64,000 nucleotides of DNA from the NCBI RefSeq assembly GCF_900142985.1, contig NZ_LT670849.1, positions 4,852,501 to 4,916,500 on the forward strand. Direction: 5' to 3'. Under the pieces are notes generated by a model that did not search any database, had not been told where the DNA came from, and saw nothing but the letters and a program-made list of their open reading frames with translations. Below are positions 17,427 through 25,165 of the stretch, piece by piece. Position 1 is the stretch's first letter, and each line of letters starts with the position of its first letter. The translations under genes were made by a program, and so were the position numbers. This DNA is from Bradyrhizobium erythrophlei (GTDB lineage Bacteria > Pseudomonadota > Alphaproteobacteria > Rhizobiales > Xanthobacteraceae).

Positions 17427-17433
17427 ACGCCGC

Positions 17434-17474
17434 CGTTCGCTAACGGCCTCGCGCTCGCTCGGCCTGCTCGGGCG
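17434..17474. repeat. R1 inner-module fragment overlapping the tetR 3' end
   Basis: The segment CGTTCGCTAACGGCCTCGCG and the following CTCGGCCTGCTCGGGC match the inner module of the long R1 repeats (compare 7187-7235 and 35200-35235). It encodes the last residues and the stop codon of the neighbouring TetR gene. Confidence 0.75.
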
Positions 17475-18084
17475 GGCCTGGCCACATCGACATCATTTGT
17501 TCGACGACCTTGCGCAGGCTGGCGCGTGAGGCGCCGTCGCGGGCCTTGATCGAAAGACCGTACAAGGTCGTGACGATCATGCCCGCCAACGCGTCGACAT
17601 CGGCGCCGGAGGGGATTTCGCCGGCGTCGCGACCGGCGGCAACGCGATCGCGAACCAGGCGCTCGGCCATGCGCCGGCGGCCGGCGAGTTCGTCGAGGAT
17701 GTCGCTGGAGTCGGTGGTGCAGTTGGTCGCGGCGAGCACCACCATGCAGCCCTTCGGATTGCCCGGCTCAAAGAACGACTCGATCGTATCCATCAAGAGA
17801 CGGCGCATCGCGCGCTCGGCGGTCGGCTCGTTGAAGGCGGCTTGCGCAAAACTTCCGGGACCGCTCTGATAACGATCGACCGCCTCGAGAAAGAGACGCT
17901 TCTTGTCGCCGAAGGCCGCATAGAGTGACGGCGGCGTGATGCCCATCGTCTCCGTCAGGTCGCTCACCGACGTCGCGTCATAACCTCGCCGCCAGAACAG
18001 ATGCATCGCGCGATCGAGCGCATCGTCGCGATCGAACGCCCGTGGCCGTCCGCGTGGCCGTGAGGAAGGCGCCGCCTTATTCAT
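17440..18084 (-). CDS. TetR-family transcriptional regulator
   Basis: A 214-residue repressor. The N-terminal DNA-binding domain reads ALDRAMHLFWRRGYDATSVS, then DLTETMGITPPSLYAAFGDK, the pattern of TetR proteins such as the AcrR/YxaF-like group; the C-terminal helices should bind a small ligand and dimerise. ATG 18084 gives MNKAAPSSRPRGRPRAFDR, a usual TetR start with basic tail; the frame open to 18120 overlaps the divergent promoter and is not used. It is divergent from the SDR-SDR-DUF4383 operon, which it very likely controls. The C-terminus (PPEQAERARGR) is encoded by a repeat fragment, so the original end may be lost. Confidence 0.9.
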   Translation of the reverse strand: MNKAAPSSRPRGRPRAFDRDDALDRAMHLFWRRGYDATSVSDLTETMGITPPSLYAAFGDKKRLFLEAVDRYQSGPGSFAQAAFNEPTAERAMRRLLMDTIESFFEPGNPKGCMVVLAATNCTTDSSDILDELAGRRRMAERLVRDRVAAGRDAGEIPSGADVDALAGMIVTTLYGLSIKARDGASRASLRKVVEQMMSMWPGPPEQAERARGR

Positions 18085-18103
18085 AGCGATCGATATATAT
18101 CTC

Positions 18104-18133
18104 TTGACGCTGTGTCGCAACCATGCGTAATAA
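18104..18133 (+). promoter_or_regulatory. Probable sigma-70 promoter of the SDR operon
   Basis: TTGACG at 18104-18109 and TAATAA at 18128-18133 with an 18-base spacer. They lie between the divergent tetR and SDR starts. Nearby are a GATATATATC palindrome (18092-18101) and two ATCGAT boxes that could hold the TetR dimer. The promoter puts transcription start after 18138, which excludes the ATG at 18123 as the SDR start. Confidence 0.5.
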
Positions 18134-18152
18134 CGTATCGATCACTACAAAA

Positions 18153-18938
18153 ATGATGGACCACATGAAAAGCGCCGGCAGACTAGCGGGGAAGGTTGCG
18201 ATCGTTACCGGGGCCAGCTCCGGAATCGGCGAGGCGACGGCGAAACTGTTCGCTGAAGAGGGCGCGCAGGTCGTGGTTGGCGCAAGGCGCGCGGCCGAAC
18301 TCAACCACCTGGTTGACGAGATCGAGGCTTGCGGCGGCAAGGCGGTGGCGCTGCCCGGCGATGTCTGCGACGAGGCTTACGCGCGGGCGCTGGTCCATCT
18401 CGCCGAGACGACGTTCGGCGGGCTCGATATCGCCTTCAACAATGCCGGCACGATTGGCGGGATGGGGCCGACGATCGAGGTTTCCGCCGCGTCCTTTGTC
18501 GAGACCGTCACCACCAACCTGGTCGCGGCGTTTCTCGGCGCGAAATGCCAGCTTCCGGCGATGCTCCGCCGCGGCGCGGGTTCGCTGATCTTCACCTCGA
18601 GCATCGCGGGCCACACCGTCGGATTTCCCGGTGTTGCGAGCTACAGCGCCAGCAAGTCCGGCCTCATCGGGCTGACGCAGTCGCTCGCGGCGGAATTTGG
18701 CCCGAGAAATATCCGCGTCAACGCGATCCTGCCCGGCGCCGTCGATACGCCGATGTACCGGCAAATGAATGCGACGGCGGAAGCGCAGGGTTTCATCGCC
18801 AATCTACATGCGCTCAAGCGCGTCTCTTCGCCGGAGGAGCTTGCGCGCGCGGTGCTCTATCTCGCCTCCGACGACGCCTCGTTCATGACGGGGGCTGCGA
18901 TGATCGTCGACGGCGGCACCTCGATCAACCGCACCTGA
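18153..18938 (+). CDS. Short-chain dehydrogenase/reductase (classical SDR)
   Basis: A 261-residue NAD(P)-dependent oxidoreductase. It has the cofactor motif VTGASSGIGEATA near residue 16, NNAGTIGG, the catalytic Ser in FTSSIAGHT and the active-site YSASKSG (Tyr-x3-Lys), and ends in the common GAAMIVDGGTSINRT. The substrate is not deducible. I start at ATG 18153 because the upstream promoter would exclude the more distal ATG at 18123; ATG 18165 is also possible, and none has a strong ribosome site. It is first in a three-gene operon with a second SDR (30-base gap) and a DUF4383 protein, divergent from tetR. Confidence 0.9.
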   Translation: MMDHMKSAGRLAGKVAIVTGASSGIGEATAKLFAEEGAQVVVGARRAAELNHLVDEIEACGGKAVALPGDVCDEAYARALVHLAETTFGGLDIAFNNAGTIGGMGPTIEVSAASFVETVTTNLVAAFLGAKCQLPAMLRRGAGSLIFTSSIAGHTVGFPGVASYSASKSGLIGLTQSLAAEFGPRNIRVNAILPGAVDTPMYRQMNATAEAQGFIANLHALKRVSSPEELARAVLYLASDDASFMTGAAMIVDGGTSINRT

Positions 18939-18968
18939 AGCAAAACTCTTCGAAGCGAGAGATCATCG

Positions 18969-19817
18969 ATGCAGAAGCCGATCTGCCTGATCACGGGCGC
19001 GACCGAAGGCATCGGCCGCGCCACGGCCATCGAACTCGCTAGCCGCGGATTTTCGGTCGTCATCGCCGCGCGCGACGCAGCACGGGCTGAGGCCGCGAAA
19101 AACGAGATCGCGGCCGAAACCGATAATCCTGACATCGACACCATCGTCGCCGATCTGAGATCGTTCGCGCAGGTGCGTCAGCTTTGCGAAACGTTTCACC
19201 GGCGTTATCCCCGGCTCGACGTGCTCGTCAACAATGCCGGCATTCTGGCCTCCGAAAACGATCTCACCGAAGACGGGTTTGAAGCGACGCTCCTGGTCAA
19301 TTACCTCTCGGCCTTCTATCTGACGCAGCTCATGCTCGATGCGCTGAAGAGAGCCGGGCAGGGCCGGATCATCAACCTTTCTTCCAGCGTCCATGCGATC
19401 GGCAAATTCGATTCCGAACATCTGCAACGGGGGCGACGTTTTCCGGCCTTCAGCGCCTACGCGAATTCCAAGCTGTTGATGCTGCTGTTTTCGATCGAGC
19501 TTGCCGAGCGGCTGAAGAATACACCGGTTACGGCCAACGCGGTCCATCCAGGCATCGTCAAGACGCCGATGATGCTCAATGCGCGCGGCTTCTTCCGTGC
19601 GGTCGCCTGGCTCGCACTGCCATTTGCGATCTCGCCGCAACAGGGCGCGGCGACGTCGGTGTATCTGGCGACGTCGCCCGAGGTGGCGGAAGTGAGCGGG
19701 AAATATTTCACGCGGAGCAGGGAGACGAAATTCAAGACCGCGTTCAACACGACGGAAAGTCGCGAGCACTTGTGGAATCTCAGCATGCAGTCCGTGGGGC
19801 TGGCCGGGACCAAGTGA
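18969..19817 (+). CDS. Short-chain dehydrogenase, retinol-dehydrogenase-like
   Basis: A 282-residue SDR. The cofactor motif is LITGATEGIGRATAIELASR, followed by VLVNNAGILASENDLTEDGF, NYLSAFYLTQLML, the catalytic Ser in INLSSSVHAIG, and AFSAYANSKLLMLLFSIELA with Tyr-x3-Lys (YANSK). The segment HPGIVKTPMM then follows. This layout is that of retinol dehydrogenase/WWOX-like SDRs that act on hydrophobic alcohols. Second gene of the TetR-controlled operon. Confidence 0.9.
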   Translation: MQKPICLITGATEGIGRATAIELASRGFSVVIAARDAARAEAAKNEIAAETDNPDIDTIVADLRSFAQVRQLCETFHRRYPRLDVLVNNAGILASENDLTEDGFEATLLVNYLSAFYLTQLMLDALKRAGQGRIINLSSSVHAIGKFDSEHLQRGRRFPAFSAYANSKLLMLLFSIELAERLKNTPVTANAVHPGIVKTPMMLNARGFFRAVAWLALPFAISPQQGAATSVYLATSPEVAEVSGKYFTRSRETKFKTAFNTTESREHLWNLSMQSVGLAGTK

Positions 19818-19833
19818 GCGAAGGGAAGTGACG

Positions 19834-20214
19834 ATGCTCAGACGACTCGGATATTTCTACGGCGGGGCTTTCATCACCGGCGGCGTGCTCGGTTTCGTCC
19901 CGGGCGTGACCGTCGACGATATGTTCCTCGGTATCTTCATGGTGAACCCGCTGCACAGCGCCATGCACGCCGCCTCCGGCGTGATTTTCCTGCTGGCCTC
20001 GACCCTGGGCGCAGGCGCCGCGCGGCTGTGGTTTCAGATTTTTGGCGCGGTCTACGCGGCGCTGGCCGCAATGGGCTTCTGGGTCGGCAATGGCATGATC
20101 CTCAATTGTATCACCAACAACTGGAACGACAGCTGGGGGCATGCCGGGCTTGCGCTGTCGATGCTGGTGATCGGTTTCGCCACGGCAAAGCCGGCGGCAT
20201 TGGCGCGGGCCTAA
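19834..20214 (+). CDS. DUF4383 family four-helix membrane protein
   Basis: A 126-residue integral membrane protein with four hydrophobic helices. Its MVNPLHSAMHAASGVIFLLA segment is the DUF4383 signature (an Asn/His-containing start to helix 2). The end is AGLALSMLVIGFATAKP. AAGGGA stands seven bases before ATG 19834, which I prefer to the GTG at 19828. It is the third gene after two SDRs and probably shares their TetR control. Function unknown; the residues NNWNDSWGHAG face one side of the membrane. Confidence 0.8.
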   Translation: MLRRLGYFYGGAFITGGVLGFVPGVTVDDMFLGIFMVNPLHSAMHAASGVIFLLASTLGAGAARLWFQIFGAVYAALAAMGFWVGNGMILNCITNNWNDSWGHAGLALSMLVIGFATAKPAALARA

Positions 20215-20236
20215 CAGCAACAGCAACACGGTCGTA

Positions 20237-20260
20237 CCCCGAGGCCGTTTGGCCTCGGGG
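20237..20260. terminator. Bidirectional hairpin terminator
   Basis: Perfect stem CCCCGAGGCC / GGCCTCGGGG with a four-base loop (GTTT), between the DUF4383 gene and the convergent small exported protein gene. It lacks a clean T-run, but its position fits a shared terminator. Confidence 0.75.
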
Positions 20261-20290
20261 CGCTGCACTCTTTACACAACGCTTACGTTA

Positions 20291-20575
20291 TTATTCGGCG
20301 GCGGGCTTGCGCGAGATCGCTTCGCCGCCAGGGCGCGTGCGGTTCGTCGACGAGCTCATGCCGGTCGTCGTGCCAGCGCGGAAATAATGATGGGTTTTCA
20401 TATGATGCACCATGGCTTGATGGTGCAGCTTGTGCGGCGCCGTCGATTTGGGCGCCATCGGCTTGGCTTCGCTGGTCGCAGGCGGCGACGCCGTATCCGA
20501 CTGTGCGACGGCGATGGTCGGCGCTGCGAGCAGGGAAGCCGCCAGAAGCGTCGAAGCGAGCAGTTTCGTGGTCAT
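20291..20575 (-). CDS. Small exported His/Lys-rich protein, EcfG-controlled
   Basis: A 94-residue protein with a Sec signal peptide (MTTKLLASTLLAASLLAAPT, then IAVAQ) and a polar mature part with HKLHHQAMVHHMKTHHYFRA; seven His lie in about 20 residues, a possible metal- or acid-buffering patch. The C-terminus GMSSSTNRTRPGGEAISRKP recurs in small rhizobial periplasmic proteins. GAGGTTTCC is before ATG 20575. An exact EcfG-type promoter lies 33 bases upstream, so it should be induced by general stress. The function is unknown. Confidence 0.75.
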   Translation of the reverse strand: MTTKLLASTLLAASLLAAPTIAVAQSDTASPPATSEAKPMAPKSTAPHKLHHQAMVHHMKTHHYFRAGTTTGMSSSTNRTRPGGEAISRKPAAE

Positions 20576-20607
20576 GGAAACCTCCTCGATAAGTGACGTG
20601 AGGAGCA

Positions 20608-20632
20608 AACGGGTAGTCAAAGCTTGTGTTCC
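20608..20632 (-). promoter_or_regulatory. EcfG-type general stress promoter
   Basis: Read on the minus strand: GGAAC, 16 bases, CGTT, exactly the EcfG/RpoE2 consensus. The predicted start of transcription is near 20602, giving a leader of about 27 bases before ATG 20575. Confidence 0.75.
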
Positions 20633-20782
20633 CTGTTTTCGGATCTGCAATCAGCGGAACTTGCGGGAATGCGGGGAAGGCCCGGCACAACCTTCGGCCT
20701 CGCCGCGGGATCACCGCGATCGTTGGCATTCAATTCGCGAGCACCTATAGTTGTTCCGGGGTTTTTGAGGCAGGGGCGCGTT

Positions 20783-21538
20783 TTGCGGGTTGCGATCATT
20801 ACGGGGGCGGGGTCGGGCATCGGCGCTGCGGTGGCGCGGCGTCTCGCCAAACCGGACGCGCGCCTCATGCTGCACGGTCAGGGCAGCGATGCCGCCGGGC
20901 TCTCACGGTTGCAAACCATCGCGGGCGAATGCGAAAAGGCCGGTGCGAAGGTTGGCACTTCGACCGGCGACCTGGCGAAAGCCGGAACAGCCTCTGCGCT
21001 CGTTAGCGCGGCGCGCGAAAAATTCGGTTCCATCGATTGGGTCGTGCATGCGGCGGGTTTTGCCGACCGCCGTGGTTTTGGCGAGTTGCCGCGCGAGGGC
21101 CTCGAACGCGCCTTTGCGGTCATGGCCGCAAGCTTCCATGAAATGACCAGCGCGGCGCTTTCCGATCTGAAGCGGCCGCAGGCCAGAGTCGTCGCCGTCT
21201 CCAGTTTTGCCGCGCATCGCTTCACGCCGGACTCGACCTATCCCGGCTCCGGCTCGGCCAAGGCCGCGCTCGAAGTGCTGGTGAAGTGTCTTGCGATCGA
21301 GCTCGCCGACACCGGCGCCACCGCAAACGTCGTCGTGCCCGGCTTCACGCGCAAGGATCAGGGCCTGACCGGTGCGCTCGACGCCGCAGCCTGGCAGAAG
21401 GTCGCGAGCGCCAATCCGCTGTCGCGCCTTGCCGAGTCGGACGAGGTTGCCGCGGTGATCGCATTCCTGTTGTCGGCGGAAGCCTCGCATGTGACCGGCG
21501 TGTCGCTGCCGGTCGATGGCGGGCTCACTTTAATTTAG
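20783..21538 (+). CDS. SDR-fold oxidoreductase without the canonical catalytic Tyr
   Basis: A 251-residue Rossmann protein: VAIITGAGSGIGAAVARRLA, then DWVVHAAGFADRRGFGELPR, VVAVSSFAAHRF and the C-terminal HVTGVSLPVDGGLTLI. Instead of Tyr-x3-Lys it has TYPGSGSAKAAL: the residue four before the Lys is Ser, and the nearest Tyr is seven before it. The protein may be a divergent SDR using another acid, or a non-catalytic one. A TTG at 20783 with AGGGG six bases upstream gives a family-like start (LRVAIITG); the frame is open to 20624, but that sequence is poor. It lies 12 bases before the amino-acid oxidase gene, in the same operon. Confidence 0.82.
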   Translation: MRVAIITGAGSGIGAAVARRLAKPDARLMLHGQGSDAAGLSRLQTIAGECEKAGAKVGTSTGDLAKAGTASALVSAAREKFGSIDWVVHAAGFADRRGFGELPREGLERAFAVMAASFHEMTSAALSDLKRPQARVVAVSSFAAHRFTPDSTYPGSGSAKAALEVLVKCLAIELADTGATANVVVPGFTRKDQGLTGALDAAAWQKVASANPLSRLAESDEVAAVIAFLLSAEASHVTGVSLPVDGGLTLI

Positions 21539-21550
21539 AGGTTGAACTGA

Positions 21551-22810
21551 ATGTCGGACGGTATCGCGGGCAAGCAAGTGGATGTCGCCGTGCTCGGCGC
21601 GGGTATCGTCGGTGTCTCGGCCGGCATCGCCGCCCGGCAACGCGGGCTCTCGGTGGTCGTGATCGACCGCCGTGAACCCGGCAGCGAGACGTCCTACGGC
21701 AATGCCGGCATTCTCTCGAGCGGCTCGATCCTGCCGCTCAACCGGCCGTCATTGTGGAGCGCGCTGCCTTCCTATCTCGGCAACACCAGCGCCGCGTTGC
21801 GCTGGGATCCTCTGTGGGTGATGCGCAATCTCGACTGGGTCGCGCGCTTTCTCGGCAACGCCGCCATGCCGTCGCGCACAAGGCCGCGCGCCGCCGCACT
21901 TCATGGCCTGATCGGCGCATCGCTGAAACTGCACCGCGACTGGATCGTGAAGGCCAATGCCGGAAATCGTATCCGCGAGACGGGCTGGCTCAAGGCGTGG
22001 CGCAATGAAGCGACGGAATCCGCCAAACAAGAGCAGGCGTTTCTCGCCGAGTTCGGCATCAAGAGCGAACTGCTCGACCGCCAGGCGATCTCGGCGCTCG
22101 AGCCGAACATCCTGCCGGTCTACAAGACCGGATTGCTGCACACCCAGACCGCATCGGTGGATTCGCCGGGCGCGGTGACCAAGGCCTATGCGCGGATGCT
22201 GGCCGGCAATGGCGGCGAAGTTCGCCAATCCGATATCAAGGCGATTGAGGTAACGGATAACGGCTGGCGCGTCGTGCTCGGCGATGGCGCGATTTCCGCG
22301 CGCCACGTCGTGGTCGCGCTCGGACCGTGGTCGGCTGACATCTTGAGGCCGCTGGGTTATCGCGTGCCGCTCGCAGTCGAGCGCGGCTATCACCAGGAGT
22401 TCGCGCCCAATCCGGCACGCAGCTTGCAACGACCGATCCATGATGCCGACGGAGGTTTCCTGATGACGCCGATGGAGAATGGCATTCGCGTCACCTCCGG
22501 CGTCGAACTGACCGACCGCGACGCGCCATCGTCGTTGGCGCAGCTCGACATGGTAGTGCCGCTGGCGCGCGGCGTCGTCGAATTTGGCTCGGCCGTGGCC
22601 GAGCCCTGGCGCGGAGCGCGGCCGACCTTGCCGGACAGTCTGCCGATGATCGGCAAGGCGCCGCGACATCAGGGCCTCTGGCTTGCCTTCGGCAACCAGC
22701 ATATCGGTTTCACCACCGGGCCCGCGACGGGCTCCGCGGTGGCCGCGATGATCGCGGGCGAGGCGCCGTCATTCGACGTCGCGGCATTTTCGCCGGCCCG
22801 TTACATCTGA
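21551..22810 (+). CDS. FAD-dependent D-amino-acid dehydrogenase-like oxidoreductase
   Basis: A 419-residue DAO-fold flavoprotein. It begins with DVAVLGAGIVGVSAGIAARQ (FAD Rossmann motif), then DRREPGSETSYGNAGILSSG, and near the C-terminus LPDSLPMIGKAPRHQGLWLA followed by FGNQHIGFTTGPATGSAVA. That is the DadA pattern: oxidation of D-amino acids or related amines to oxo acids, with electrons passed to the respiratory chain. It stands between the atypical SDR and an amino-acid ABC permease, with a RidA-like protein nearby, so uptake and deamination of an amino acid is a coherent inference. Confidence 0.88.
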   Translation: MSDGIAGKQVDVAVLGAGIVGVSAGIAARQRGLSVVVIDRREPGSETSYGNAGILSSGSILPLNRPSLWSALPSYLGNTSAALRWDPLWVMRNLDWVARFLGNAAMPSRTRPRAAALHGLIGASLKLHRDWIVKANAGNRIRETGWLKAWRNEATESAKQEQAFLAEFGIKSELLDRQAISALEPNILPVYKTGLLHTQTASVDSPGAVTKAYARMLAGNGGEVRQSDIKAIEVTDNGWRVVLGDGAISARHVVVALGPWSADILRPLGYRVPLAVERGYHQEFAPNPARSLQRPIHDADGGFLMTPMENGIRVTSGVELTDRDAPSSLAQLDMVVPLARGVVEFGSAVAEPWRGARPTLPDSLPMIGKAPRHQGLWLAFGNQHIGFTTGPATGSAVAAMIAGEAPSFDVAAFSPARYI

Positions 22811-22857
22811 TGAGGGGGCGGTTGATCCATGCATGAGGTGGGGCGACAGGGGCCGGG

Positions 22858-23526
22858 ATGAATTACGTCTGGGATTTCGGCATCCTTTCGAAATACAGCC
22901 ATTTGTTCTGGCTCGGGATCGGCTGGACGATGATCTACACCGTCGCCACCATCTTGCTTGGAAGTTTGATCGGCCTTGTCGTCGGCATTATTCGCCTGCG
23001 GCGTTATCCGGTGATTGACTGGCTCCTGATCGCCTATATCGAACTGTTTCGCTGCACGCCGCTGCTCGTTCAAATCATCTGGTTCTATTACGCGTTTCCC
23101 GTCGTCATCGGCGTCAACATCCCAGCCCATGTCGCGGCGATGACGGTGCTGTCGCTCTATGGTGGCGCGTTCTATGCCGAGATCGTGCGTGGCTCGATCG
23201 AGAGCGTGGCGCGCGGGCAGTGGGACGCAGCCCGCGCGCTGGGCTTGCGGCCCTGGCGTTTGCTGCGGCTCGTGATCATGCCGCAGGCGCTGAAACCGAT
23301 GCTTGCTCCGTACGTCAACCAGTCGGTCACGCAGTTGAAGAACACCTCGCTGGTGTCGGTGATCGCGGTGCCTGATCTGGTCTACAATGCCACGCTGATC
23401 AACGCCGACACCTACCGGCCGCTCGAGGTCTATACCGTCGTCGCGCTGATTTACTTCGCGATCCTGTTTCCGTCGACGCTAGTCGCGCGCCGGCTCGAAC
23501 GCGGCATGACGTACGACAAGGCGTGA
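22858..23526 (+). CDS. Amino-acid ABC transporter permease (HisM/GlnP type)
   Basis: A 222-residue inner-membrane permease. It has the polar amino-acid uptake signature: WTMIYTVATILLGSLIGLVV, then YIELFRCTPLLVQIIWFYYA near residue 60, and the ATPase-contacting EAA loop GQWDAARALGLRPWRLLRLV followed by IMPQALKPMLAPYVNQ. About five membrane helices. The start at ATG 22858 is preceded by GGGGCCGGG. Its ATPase gene is not in view; the substrate-binding protein at 25166-26044 on the opposite strand is the probable partner. The importer may use an ATPase encoded elsewhere. Confidence 0.92.
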   Translation: MNYVWDFGILSKYSHLFWLGIGWTMIYTVATILLGSLIGLVVGIIRLRRYPVIDWLLIAYIELFRCTPLLVQIIWFYYAFPVVIGVNIPAHVAAMTVLSLYGGAFYAEIVRGSIESVARGQWDAARALGLRPWRLLRLVIMPQALKPMLAPYVNQSVTQLKNTSLVSVIAVPDLVYNATLINADTYRPLEVYTVVALIYFAILFPSTLVARRLERGMTYDKA

Positions 23527-23576
23527 GGCCTGGACAGACGCTACGGCCCGTGTCCGCTTCCGGAAGCCGGCCTCCC

Positions 23577-24863
23577 TCAGGCGTCGTTCCAGCGTCTGAA
23601 AATCACACTGGCGTTGACCCCGCCGAAGCCGAAACCGTTCGAGATTGCGTGTTCGAAGCTGGCGGGCCTTGCGGCCGGACCGACGATATCAAGGCCGCCA
23701 CAATGTTCGTCTGGCTGTTCGAAGTTCAGGGTCGGCGGCGCCAGCTGATCCTGAAGCGCCTTGATGGTAAAAATCGCCTCGATCCCGCCGGCGGCGCCCA
23801 GCGTGTGGCCTGTTGCCGACTTGGTCGCGCTGATCGCGAGCGACGGCTCGGTGCCGAACACTGATTTGATGGCCGCCAACTCACCACGGTCGCCGACCGG
23901 GGTCGAAGTGGCGTGCGCGTTCAGGTGGCCGATGTCGGACGGCGACAAGCGCGCCTGAGCGAGCGCCGCGTGCATCGCTCGCGCGGCTCCTGCTCCGTCC
24001 TCAGGACCGGCGGTGACGTGATGGGCATCGGCCGTTGTTCCGTATCCGACGAGTTCGGCAATTGGCGCCGCGCCGCGTGATCGGGCATGATCGAGCGACT
24101 CGATCACGAGGATGCCTGCGCCTTCCGACATGACGAAACCGTCGCGCGCGGTGTCGAAGGGGCGCGACGCGGATTCGGGACGGTCGTTGAATCTCGTGGA
24201 AAGAGCACGCGCGGCGCCGAAGCCGCCGAGGCTGACACGATTGATCGTGGCTTCCGACCCGCCACACACGGCGATATCCGCCTCGCCGGCCCTGATCAGA
24301 CGCGCGGCATCGCCGATAGCCTGTACACTTGCTGCACACGCCGTCACAGGCGTGCCAATTGGACCCTTGTAGCCGTGGAGGATCGATATCCAGCCTGCGG
24401 CCAGATTTGAAAGAAACGACGGAACCGTGAACGGAGACAGCCGCCGCGGTCCCCGCGCATCCGTTAGTCGCACGGCTTCGGTAATGGAATGAAATCCGCC
24501 GATACCAGATGCGACGACGGTCGCGGTTCTCGCGCTTTCCGAGTCTGTTTTCGGCCTCCAATTCGCCTGGCTGATCGCTTCTTGCGCCGCGGCGAGCGCC
24601 AACTGGATGAAGCGATCCATCTTTTTCTGATCTTTTGGCGGCACGAACCGATCAGGATTAAAACCGTGCTCTTCATCGACAGATGGAACAAATCCCGCAA
24701 CCTGGCACGCGATATCTTCTGCAACGCCTTGCGGAATACGCCGAATTCCCGAGATGCCTTTAATAAGCCTGGACCAGGCGTTCGCGACGCTGCAGCCCAA
24801 CGGCGACACCAGCCCCATGCCTGTGACGACAATCCTGTCCCGCGCACTAAACGGCATGTTCAT
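23577..24863 (-). CDS. fabF: Beta-ketoacyl-ACP synthase II
   Basis: Condenses malonyl-ACP with acyl-ACP in fatty acid elongation. The 428-residue protein has a thiolase fold with Cys in TPVTACAASVQAIGDA, His in HLNAHATSTPVGDRG and the second His in SATKSATGHTLGAAGG, the intact Cys-His-His set, and starts DRIVVTGMGLVSPLGCSVA. Unlike housekeeping fabF genes it is not next to acpP or other fab genes; it sits alone between parts of an amino-acid transport system, so it is probably a second, specialised copy. The gap downstream to the permease is 50 bases, convergent. No strong ribosome site is seen; ATG 24857 is an alternative start. Confidence 0.93.
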   Translation of the reverse strand: MNMPFSARDRIVVTGMGLVSPLGCSVANAWSRLIKGISGIRRIPQGVAEDIACQVAGFVPSVDEEHGFNPDRFVPPKDQKKMDRFIQLALAAAQEAISQANWRPKTDSESARTATVVASGIGGFHSITEAVRLTDARGPRRLSPFTVPSFLSNLAAGWISILHGYKGPIGTPVTACAASVQAIGDAARLIRAGEADIAVCGGSEATINRVSLGGFGAARALSTRFNDRPESASRPFDTARDGFVMSEGAGILVIESLDHARSRGAAPIAELVGYGTTADAHHVTAGPEDGAGAARAMHAALAQARLSPSDIGHLNAHATSTPVGDRGELAAIKSVFGTEPSLAISATKSATGHTLGAAGGIEAIFTIKALQDQLAPPTLNFEQPDEHCGGLDIVGPAARPASFEHAISNGFGFGGVNASVIFRRWNDA

Positions 24864-25050
24864 CTTCGAGGTCTTTTCGTTGCAACGGGCGACAGTCTCT
24901 TATTTTATTATGATCATCATTTTATAACTAGCAGGGCGTATGGCAGGACGCAATGGTCCGGCTGCGGAATATTGGAAGAGCCGGTAAGGAGGCGGGGTTT
25001 CACGGCGCCGGCGGGGCGCGGCATGACGTGTGACAAGGCGAGAGCTAACG
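24864..25050. other. Intergenic AT-rich segment upstream of fabF
   Basis: Contains an AT-rich run at 24899-24930 (TTATTTTATTATGATCATCA), unusual in this GC-rich window and a likely promoter zone for fabF on the minus strand. No gene is seen. Confidence 0.4.
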
Positions 25051-25145
25051 GCCTCATGGTTCGAGACGCCGCAAATGCGGCTCCTCACCATGAGGATCGA
25101 AGTCCTCATCCCGAGGAGGCGCGTAAGCGCCGTCTCGAGGGATGG
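25051..25145. repeat. R1 palindromic repeat, halves in opposite order
   Basis: Begins GCCTCATGGTTCGAGACGCC and CTCCTCACCATGAGG, then continues CCTCATCCCGAGGAGGCGCG and CGTCTCGAGGGATGG. The two palindromic halves are in opposite order to the copy at 10624. Confidence 0.85.
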
Positions 25146-25165
25146 TACCGGAAGAAGCGCTTAGA

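Noticed and set aside
18123..18152. ATG 18123 as the start of the first SDR
   Set aside because: It lies inside the predicted promoter and would add residues unlike the family; ATG 18153 is preferred.
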